This document shows positions 56,206 through 64,000 of a DNA stretch of 64,000 nt, in pieces (positions within the stretch are counted from its first letter, which is position 1; the number at the start of each line of letters is the position of its first letter). The position numbers and the translations under genes were made by a program. Source of the DNA: Arenicola marina (taxonomy: Eukaryota; Annelida; Polychaeta; Arenicolidae); the NCBI GenBank assembly GCA_964019135.1, contig OZ025248.1:11787574-11851573 (forward strand), written 5' to 3'. The notes under the pieces are model-generated. The model did not search any database and was not told the origin of the DNA. It saw only the letters and a program-made list of their open reading frames with translations.

Positions 56206-56325
56206 TGCCGTGTTTTGTCGTTCGTGGTCGAGTGATAACTACGACGATGCTTTATGCTCAGCGGCAACTCTGTGTCTCTTTATTTCTTAATGTAGCACCC
56301 CAGTAAATCCTTAACATATATTACA
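56206..56325 (-). repeat. Gypsy 5' LTR and primer-binding site
   Basis: 120 bp, matching the LTR at 34676-34805 at about 93 percent outside a 10-bp indel. On the minus strand the element continues directly with TCAGAAGCGGGGTTTC, a plausible primer-binding site. Confidence 0.8.
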
Positions 56326-56514
56326 GTAATATAGGGGTCAGGAAGGGGGGTCCAGTGCCCATGCAGTGTCGAGTTTTCAAACTGCTCAGTGGCGAATGTC
56401 GATTTTTCACGACAAACACGGAATTACTTGAAACCGGAATCACGCGTTTGCGCAAAAAATCTAAATGGCCTGGCCGACACGGGAAACCAGATGCGGCGCG
56501 AGGCAGATATAGCA

Positions 56515-56603
56515 GGTCGGAGTTGTTTGTGGCAACCCCGACCCACACGAGTTTAGGCTCATAAGCAGTGGCTAGGCCGGAGTTGTCAGTGGCAACTCCG
56601 GCC
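56515..56603. repeat. Two tandem hairpins
   Basis: GGTCGGAGTTG-TTTGTGG-CAACCCCGACC (56515-56543) and GGCCGGAGTTG-TCAGTGG-CAACTCCGGCC (56575-56603). Eleven-base arms and a 7-nt loop each. The second is perfect; the first has one mismatch. They lie 60 bp apart. Confidence 0.8.
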
Positions 56604-57039
56604 AGTCGCTATCCACCATTCGCTTACATGATTTACAGCCCTACATTTGAATGAATATCAATTACTGACAATAATGCACACTGTTTCCTTTGAAATACTT
56701 CGTATGGCTTGGATGCATAACGGGTTAGGTAGTAGTGCTGCGTGCGGTTAAACAAATGCAAGGATATGATATACACGGTCTGATTTAAGACAATCATACT
56801 TTATTTCGATGAACAAGCGGTCTGGGATCTGTATCAAAAGTTCTCAAAACCAAGCAATTATCTATCTTACAGATACGCCTGGACTATTGTACAGTGTCGG
56901 CACTGCAACCAACACATGGAGTGGAAGTTCACGGCTGTGAACCAGAAGCTGAAGCCCGATAAATTCTGGGGATTGTGTCGCACAGCGCTCCTGCCGGGCC
57001 TTCTGCTAACCGACGACGAGAATACGGACGAATGGAAGC
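56604..57039. other. Intergenic, no gene seen
   Basis: No supported gene or repeat. Confidence 0.5.
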
Positions 57040-57485
57040 CAGCCGTCTGATTGGTCACTATGTGGCGCCTTGTAACTGACGTATTTGATAGGTGAACGTG
57101 TATTGGTTGCAAACAGACACATCTTATTGCTGAACATGTGTCGCTCGAAAATTGTTCACCATGTGGCGGTTGGCAACAGGCATGTCTGATTGGTCAACGT
57201 GTTATGTCTAAAAAAAACAGGCTCTTCTGTTCGGTCACTGTGTGACGAATGGAACCGGCGCATCTGAATGCTCAGCGGGTGAGTTGGAAACAGGCGCATC
57301 TGATTGGTCAGCCAGTGAGTTAGAAACAGGCGCATCTGATTGGTCAACGGGTTAGTTGGAAACAAACGCGACTGATTGGTCAGAGGGTTAGTTGACAACA
57401 GGCGCCTCTGATTGGTCAAAGTTTGAATGTTGGCCACAGACGAGTCTAATATTAATTGATCAACATTTGACTGTTGGAAACAGGC
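57040..57485. repeat. Minisatellite with CCAAT words
   Basis: Degenerate tandem units of about 36-45 bp with GGAAACAGGCGCATCTGATTGGTCA and GTTAGTTGG words, about ten copies. Each carries ATTGG (CCAAT on the other strand). Confidence 0.75.
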
Positions 57486-58047
57486 GTATGTACATGGTAA
57501 CATAATTTCGACAAGAAGCGAACAAAGTTACTGAGCAGCGAGTGTTAGTGATCAGTGTGATATTTGTCATCAGTCCGGCCCTTCTATGAGACGAGCTTGT
57601 TATTGGAGACACTACTTAGCTGAAGCTCTCGTACTGCTGAAAGACTCGTTGTGGGGACTAAACCTGCTTGGCATATTATTCGATGTCGTGGCATTTGCTT
57701 TGATTGGATATTGAAAACCCGCACATGTGTGGAGATAAATATATGAGGTTCAAGTGATTAAACAGCTTCGTTATATGGATGGTTATGATGTTGACTATTG
57801 TTTTATCCCAAAATTTAGCATGTAATGTTTATCTTGTAGATACAGATACAGAAGGCGACACCATACAGTTTAATGATTTTGGTAAAATTTATTTAAGTAG
57901 GTTATCGACACAAGCAATGACAGAAATACAATTGTTTAAACAATATACCAAACAGTCCAGTTAATAAAGAGCGGAGACTTATATCGATATCGAGTGTTAT
58001 TTGTAAACGTTTGAACTCCAAGAACTATCCCTAACCTGGCTACTTAC
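57486..58047. other. Intergenic, no gene seen
   Basis: No supported gene; a 61-codon open frame at 57779 has no recognisable domain. Confidence 0.5.
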
Positions 58048-58165
58048 CTGCTACCTCATCTGGTACATAACTTAACAAGGATTGTTTTACATCCACCCAC
58101 GTAGCATTGTCTCCGTATGTGTCCAGAACTCCTACAACATTGGATTGCTTAGAGTGGATCAGCAC
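58048..58165 (-). CDS. Predicted internal exon near the BTB gene
   Basis: 118 bp bounded by an acceptor (GATGTTACAG) and a strong donor (CAG/GTAAGT), both on the minus strand. Only one frame is open, reading VLIHSKQSNVVGVLDTYGD...SYVPDEVA. I do not recognise the domain. It does not join in phase with the exon at 58224-58575 using an obvious donor, so it may belong to the same gene through an unseen exon, or to another gene. Confidence 0.4.
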
Positions 58166-58223
58166 CTGTAACATCACGTCAAAATGCGTTATTTAGATTC
58201 TGTATACATATAAATCCATTAAC

Positions 58224-58575
58224 CTAAGTATTTTCGTCTGACTGCAATAGGACTCCAGCAGTATTGCTGGCGTAATGGGCAGTTCTCCCTTGTACATCCA
58301 GTCTAGAAGAAGGCTGAAAGCCGCCGCCGTTATACCCTCTCCCTGCATGGACATGAACATCTGGTTCTGGGGACTTATCCGACACAAGCATCCTGTAAAA
58401 GTAACCGCTCCAGCCAACGAGCGCCCGTATGTGACAGGGAAAGGAGGCCTGCGCGCCCACTTTCACAATGACATCTGAAGGAGCATTTCGCAACCTTTTT
58501 GAGATCTTTCTCCAGTTTTCTGCGAATGACGCTGGCCCAGAAACCGCCATAGATGTAACGGGCGCACTCGCATTT
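58224..58575 (-). pseudogene. Second BTB-domain exon, frameshifted
   Basis: Acceptor TTTTTCCAG at 58576-58584, phase matching the exon at 59434-60239. Reads SDVIVKVG, then FPCHIRALVGWSGYFYRML, typical of the first half of a BTB domain. The second half (AAAFSLLLDWMYKGELPITP) is in a different frame; one base too many near 58345 (CATGTCCATGC) explains it. Either a decayed exon, an assembly error, or allelic variation. The 3' limit is uncertain; a donor-like AG/GTTAAT lies at 58224. Confidence 0.5.
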
Positions 58576-59433
58576 CTGGAAAAACAAAGAGAAAAATTGG
58601 TCACCCACCTCCTTTTCCATTTGGCATATACCCTGTCTACATATACTGTCAAGCCGCTCCTGGAGATGGGGGGGGGGAGGGTATTGTCACTTGTCTTTAG
58701 CCCAATATTAGAGGCGAATATACTTACGTATATATTTCAATAATGACTATTCAAGTCTCAGGCTAGACTAAATCAGCACGATAATAAACCAAGTGAAACT
58801 TACTTTTTCATGACCCTTTCATCTTCCACGATTATTTATAAACCGGATAGATATACTTCGACAAAGGTATCCATCGAGGTTTTGCGCAGGTAAACTGGCC
58901 CATAGCCCTCGTGCTCTATTATTGTGACATCTCTAATGGTCCGATATGACAAAGGACAACTATTATAAGCAGGCTTGGAAATAACAGGCCGTCTGGGACA
59001 TTTGTGCCGATCGGGAAATCCTAAAAGTTTCCAGTCCGGTGGTCGTTTAACTATCTAGGTCCATTAGTTTTAATAAATACAAGTAGCAGAGGTATTGTGA
59101 TCTTAACTGGACTGAAAATGATTGAAAACTAATGATCATAACATTAAGCGTTCTTCCATCGAATGAAATCACAGCGATCGTGATTCTTCTCGGGAATCCC
59201 AAATAGGATTTCAGACACATTTGAAAAAGTATTTGACGCCAAAATATTGATCTTGTTGTTGGATAAACAGGACTGGACTTTTGGGCAGGGCTTGTAACTT
59301 TCAGAATTTACCAGTCCGGCTGTCCGGCAACTCTTTGGACGAATTTCCAACCCTGCGATAAGGGGATAAAGATGCACAGAAACTCCATAACCATCCATAA
59401 CTGTACACCACGGACCAGGCACAAAAGACTTAC
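58576..59433 (-). other. Intron between BTB exons
   Basis: 858 bp from donor GTAAGT to acceptor TTTTTCCAG, compatible in phase 2. No gene inside. Confidence 0.55.
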
Positions 59434-60239
59434 TTTTTCACAGTCTGCCTGGGAGTGAACATGTATGGACTGCTCTCTTTCATCCTCTGCATGCTGGCCG
59501 CGTCAGTCGTTCGGAACAGGGCATCTTGGAGAAGCCCAAACCCCAGCTCGCTTTGCGACATTATAGTGTAGTCAAGTTTCCGGATGGTGGGGATAGTCAC
59601 CAATCCAAGTCGAATTGTATCCAGAATGAAATCAAGATGCTCCAGACGATCTTTACCACCATGTAGGATCCAGGTCATGGCACTTTCAAGGACGAAGTCC
59701 TCACTGCAGCTCGCCAATTCGTCGTGTTTCAAAATGGCGGCCATTTCCTTAACTTGAACATTGTCAAGGAACTCCTCCTTGCAACAAATGACTTCGTAAT
59801 GTTGCGCCATGCTTTTAATTATTACAGTTTGCAAGTCCATTAATTCGTATTTAATGGCCATGCATAGATCGCCAACCATGCTGTCCAATGGAACTTGATC
59901 CGCATTGTAGCACGATTTGATGTGGTCTACGCACAGGTCTATGATGTTATCTATCAGTAAATAATGAGCTGCCGGTAACAATTGCCTTACATTATCCAAA
60001 GTTAGCTCCAATTTACCCTTGTACATCCAATGATGGATGCTTCCGAAAACTGTCGAAGTGAGATATTCAGTTTCTTCCATCTTAATTTCCTCATCACCCG
60101 TTTCTTTCCATTTGCCTTCAAGCATTTTGTCAAAGTAGCCACTCCACGCTGTGAGAATAAACTTATGGCAGGCGAATTTGTCATCGCCAATAGCCACACT
60201 AATGTCAGAGGCAGAAAAGTAGAGAGAATGCACATTGAG
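59434..60239 (-). CDS. BTB-BACK protein exon (Kelch-like family)
   Basis: One long exon of about 268 codons. BTB domain: SDISVAIGDDKFACHKFILTAWSGYFDKML, HHWMYKGKLELT and AAHYLLIDNIIDLC. BACK domain: AIKYELMDLQTVII, VKEMAAILKHDEL, ESAMTWILHGGKDRLEHLDFIL and LDTIRLGL. The 3' boundary is a strong donor (AAAAA/GTAAGT) in phase 2, which joins in frame to the exon at 58575. The 5' boundary is an acceptor-like AAGCAG near 60240; no in-frame ATG precedes it, so upstream exons are expected. Kelch-like BTB-BACK proteins are usually adaptors for Cullin-3 ubiquitin ligases. Kelch repeats are not visible here. A BTB-BACK-BTB arrangement would be unusual. Confidence 0.75.
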
Positions 60240-60914
60240 CTGCTTGGTTGAATGCTAGAAGCATCTCAGACTTTGGTAAAGCCATGTTGCACATCGACGC
60301 CTCAATTGAAGACTGAAAAAAATGTAAGCGACATTATATTTCATGCGAGGTAGGCTATATGGTACGACAATATCAATTTCTTGTCGTGCGAGGACGCATG
60401 TTTGTGTGTACGCGATATGACATGTTAAGTGATGACCAACTATGTGTGGCCTGGAGCAAGTACATGTGAAAAAGTGGGTCTTTTGGAGCGGTCTATTCAC
60501 ATGAGAGCCTCCTTATTTTTTTAACTGGCTTTCCACGTTAGCTAGGATATTTGTGCTGTAACATGTCAGTCTATAGCCCCAGGGGCGGATCCAGGGGGGC
60601 GGGTTGCACCCCCCCCCCTTGGGAACTTGAACATACACTGTAAATTCGGGTTCTTCGAGCACCTCCCCCCGGTCGCAAGTTTTCTGAGAGCAACCCCCTT
60701 CTTTGCAAATTCCTAAATCCACCCATGAGGCCGACTTTTTGATTTTTGTTATTATGAGTAATTTTATTGAGTATTGTGAATCGTATGACCCGGACATTCT
60801 TTGCCATTCGGCCTAATGCTCATATGAAAGATAGATTATCGTGAAAACCGTGCGCACAAGCTATGTTGACATTGCAATATGCCGTGTTAAAATATGTTGC
60901 CTAGCTGACCCCTA
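60240..60914. other. Intergenic with a dispersed repeat fragment
   Basis: A repeat-like segment at about 60583-60745 starts GGGGCGGATCCAGG, followed by a C run and words that recur in many invertebrate dispersed repeats. Open frames on the minus strand across it are not genes. Confidence 0.45.
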
Positions 60915-61070
60915 ATCTTAACCCTAACCCTGGCCCTAACCTAATCCTAACCTAACCCTAAACCTAACATACATGCGTTACTTACATAGCAACCCCATTC
61001 GCTGAGCAAGCGCACACGTCAGCCGGACACTTTATCAAGGCGGACAGGCTATCATGCTACACCGGTATTG
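60915..61070. repeat. CCCTAA-like tract plus flanking unit, copy 1
   Basis: TTAACCCTAACCCTGGCCCTAACC and further CTAACC words, followed by CTAACATACATG and ACTTTATCAAGGCGGACAGG. The whole unit is repeated in the same orientation at 63305-63465. Confidence 0.75.
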
Positions 61071-62014
61071 TATGATCGGAGCATGGGGAGCATGAATTAT
61101 GCTGGCATATGTTATTTCATCAAGGGACCAATATGGCAATCCCCCCTCTATGATTTACTGCACCTGTGCCGTGGCATGAACTAATTGGTCGCTTACGCCT
61201 GGATGGATAAGACTAATCTTAAAACATTGATGACCGTGAAAAGGAACACATTTTAACGGTAATGTTATTGCTGCACTAAGTAGAGCGAAAAAATTAATTG
61301 CACCCCTCTTGAATTGAACGCACGCGGCCTTCAACATTATGCTTAGCGTTTCAATGCGTCTTCTTGTAACTCGAGCAACCATTCCCTGTAAAATGTGTAA
61401 TAGAAGCACCATTAACGTTTGATTAATTGCCGTTAAAGCGGGTATCCAACCTAAACTAATCGCGATCTGCACTGAAAGTTTACATCTTCAAATTAATTTA
61501 GCGAGTGTTAACGCTTCGTTTCGGCCGACTGGTAGGGATAAAAACATTAAGCCAACCGGCCCCATCGATGTCGAGCAGCGCGCCATTTTGTCGGAGCAAG
61601 TGACGTATATTGTGACCCTTCATGTGGCGCCGCCGTACGTTACAACCTGACGTTATCTCACGGAGGGAATTCTTCACGGTGGAGGTAGCCTTCAGGGGAA
61701 ACGCGTGAAACGAGAGATCAGGGCCGCGATTTACGGATAAATTGTGGCAGTTCCAAGCCGCGACCATGAACTTACTCAGTGTTTCATGGAAAAATAGCAG
61801 CCAAACATATTGATGTATCTTTTGTAACGATGTTCTCCGTAAAAAAAACATTTGCGACGATCACGCGCTCTTGTTTTGCTCACATAGTAGGCATCATTTC
61901 CACATGAGGGCATGTCAGTTCTCGCGGGTTCTACTTCCGGCAGGGCAGTTTGGAGACAAACAGACGAGGCTTTCATACTAGTTACGTATGGCGGGCCATC
62001 CTAATATTTATTCC
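61071..62014. other. Intergenic, no gene seen
   Basis: No supported gene. CAGTTCTCGCGGGTTCT at about 61917 matches the left end of the MITE at 4310. Confidence 0.5.
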
Positions 62015-62395
62015 CTAATTCTTGATATCAACAATTCAATTCTTGATATCAAGAATAAATAGCGTCATTTCTTGATATCAAGAATAAATAGCGTCATTTC
62101 TTGATATCAAGAAATCAACTCTTGATATCAAGAACTCAATTCTTGATATCAAGAAGTCAATTCTTGATATCAAGAAATCAATTTATGATATCAACAGTTC
62201 AATTCTTGATATCAAGAATTAGTTGACCATTTCTTGTTATCGAGAAATCAATTCTAGATATGAACAATTCAATTCTTGATATCAAGAAATCAATTCTTGA
62301 TATAAAGAAATCAATTCTTGGTATCAAGAAATCAATTCTTGATATCAACAATTCAATTCTGTGTCAAGCAGAATTGAATTGTTGATATCAAGAAT
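62015..62395. repeat. Array of GATATC palindromes ending in a 27-bp-arm hairpin
   Basis: About 15 copies of TTCTTGATATCAAGAA, a 16-bp perfect palindrome, spaced about every 20-27 bp and linked by ATCAA or ATAAATAGCGTC. The last part forms a larger perfect hairpin: 62335-62361 and 62369-62395 are exact inverted copies of 27 bp around a 7-nt loop (TGTCAAG). Confidence 0.9.
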
Positions 62396-63304
62396 ACAGC
62401 GGGGCTAACAGCAGCGTGGTCTAGATACTCACGCCAGGCGTGCCTTGTGTGAGGCGTTTTCTCTCGTTCTCCACATGCCCCCAGCATGGTTGGCACACCC
62501 CCACCGCTGTAGTAATGTAGTGCCCCCCCCCCCCACCCCCACCCCCTGTGGGTCAGTAGTGCCGCTTACATAGAGCAGGGACCGATATCAAATTTAGCGC
62601 CAAAAACTTGTCGAGTCGATGCTCTGAATTCAGCATAACCGATTTGTCTCTCAAATGACCCAGAAGATTGAGAAAATTAATGTTTTTATGAACATAATCG
62701 ATGAAATTCATATTTGTTATAAGCGCTATAAACAGATATGGTCGTATGCTATATGTTTTGAGGTTACGGTTTGCGCCAAATCGCCGTACCGTTTTTTCGG
62801 CATTGCTCGCCTCAAACCACATTTCAACACATATGTAAGTGTGTATCAATACATGAAGCGAGTTCCAATGACTCGTTTAATATGTATGGTTCCTAAGAAA
62901 TTTGCACATGCAAGGTAAGGACATTTATTACTGAAAACTTAAGTCTTTTCATTTGACCTCCTCGTCCGGACGCGTTTGAGGTCAGACAAGAGTTGCTATG
63001 GCGATGTTTTCATGTGACTCCACAACAAATGTAAAAACAGTTTGCCATCGCTTCATATTAAAAGTGCTGAATAAAATGAAATAAAAAGTTAGAGCCTCAT
63101 CTAGTCCTACTGACATTCACTCAATTCACTTTATGAAATTATTAACTGGGGGTAGCTCGTACAGAGCTGGATCAGTCGCGTCCTAGCAGTTGTCACAGTG
63201 AGTCCCGGATATTGTACACCCGAGGGGAGCGGTCGCTAAAGTTTGGAGGTTTTCTCGGCATGTTACGGTGTAACATAATAACCTGTCCATGCTTCTTTCA
63301 TGCC
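62396..63304. other. Intergenic, no gene seen
   Basis: No supported gene; a C run at about 62523-62545. Confidence 0.5.
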
Positions 63305-63465
63305 ACTAAGCCTAATCAGAACCCTAATACTAACTCTAACCCTAACCCTAACCTAATCCTATCCCAACCCTAAACCTAACATACATGGGCTATTTACATA
63401 ACAACCCCATTCGCTGCGCATGCGCACGCGCCAACCGGACACTTTATCACGGCGGACAGGTTATC
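63305..63465. repeat. CCCTAA-like tract plus flanking unit, copy 2
   Basis: TCTAACCCTAACCCTAACC followed by CTAACATACATGGGC and GGACACTTTATCACGGCGGA; the same unit as 60915-61070. Confidence 0.75.
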
Positions 63466-64000
63466 ATGCTACAACGGCCTATATTATCGTTTTGCTTTTC
63501 TCCAAAAGGGCAAATGGCTTCTGATGACTGTTACCTAGCTATATTTTATTTACTGATCATGTTTAAAAACGGCGAAAGGGAAAATCAACTGCCGAAACCT
63601 TTTCTGCTTTATCTCTTGTGAAACAGATAATGAAACAGGAAAAATATGGTCCAACTCAGTGGCGGATCGAGTAAATGGGGCACAGAGGCTACGTGATATT
63701 CTAATACTCTTGTTTGCTGCTAACTGCTACTAGATTCATTGACTTTTACCGACTGCTATTATGGTTAAAGGAACTTTTATGAAGCGTACGGGACTAAATG
63801 CATGAGCTATGAGCAAAAAAAAGGTGCGTTACCTGGAGCTGGCTGAACCAAACGACAAGACAGCAAGTGCCGAAGGTCAAGAGGCTTTCCCAAAATACAC
63901 GGGTTTACATTTTGCTTCATAAGAAAGTCGCGCGGCCGAATCAGAACGAGGCTTGACCCAATTGAACAGTCCGCACGTGCTACAAGCCGTAGGCCTCGGC
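63466..64000. other. Right edge, no gene seen
   Basis: No supported gene. CAGTGGCGGATCGAG at about 63657 resembles dispersed-repeat ends seen elsewhere in the window. Confidence 0.45.

Larger units (their letters stand above)
34676..56325 (-). mobile_element. Ty3/Gypsy LTR retrotransposon, split by later insertions
   Basis: Minus-strand element with short LTRs at 56206-56325 (5') and 34676-34805 (3'). Gag, protease, RT, RNase H and integrase pieces lie between. Without the nested Polinton (37399-53404 plus one target copy) it would be about 5.6 kb, a normal Gypsy size. A foldback element (35881-36488) also interrupts it. The coding parts carry stops, frameshifts and deletions, so it is dead. 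No flanking target duplication was recognised. Confidence 0.85.

Overview
The window is animal (metazoan) nuclear DNA. Evidence: GT-AG introns with matching phase, a THAP-domain gene and a BTB-BACK gene, a Ty3/Gypsy LTR retrotransposon, a Helentron-type rolling-circle transposon, a Polinton/Maverick, tRNA-derived SINE-like copies, and long satellite and minisatellite arrays. The style fits a marine invertebrate such as a lancelet, mollusc or brachiopod, but the species cannot be fixed from sequence alone.

Layout. 1-1.74 kb: higher-order satellite. 1.86-9.6 kb: inverted-repeat elements, a TA-flanked MITE, minisatellites and one fragment of a Ulp1-like protease, with no intact gene. 9.6-19.4 kb: a 138-bp minisatellite of about 65 units with TTAGGG-like motifs, abutting a 70-bp GC-rich minisatellite. 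20.5-21.6 kb (-): a clean two-exon THAP gene. 22.1-22.7 kb: SINE-like copies. 24.9-25.5 kb: nine 72-bp repeats. 26.3-32.1 kb (+): a decayed Helentron (DUF6570-like, OTU, HUH Rep, Pif1-like helicase, endonuclease). 34.7-56.3 kb (-): a degraded Gypsy element with short LTRs, split by a foldback element and by a Polinton. 58.0-60.2 kb (-): exons of a BTB-BACK gene. 60.6-64 kb: repeats, including a striking array of palindromes.

The centrepiece is the Polinton at 37399-53404 (16,006 bp). It has about 1.2-kb terminal inverted repeats that are almost identical, and an exact 6-bp target duplication ATCATC. It sits inside the Gypsy pol frame, between RNase H and integrase. It carries the replication, integration and capsid set: protein-primed DNA polymerase B, packaging ATPase, chromodomain integrase, penton-like and major capsid proteins, a maturation protease, a basic core-like protein and two small conserved proteins. 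Less usual cargo is two PC4-like proteins on the opposite strand and a membrane protein with leucine-rich-repeat-like features. Lesions are few: three stops in polymerase B, one frameshift each in integrase and major capsid, one stop in the core protein. The element is young but disabled. Its polymerase gene has a 193-nt spliceosomal intron, and several genes are preceded by a shared TATAAATA-type box, often lying in the end of the gene upstream.
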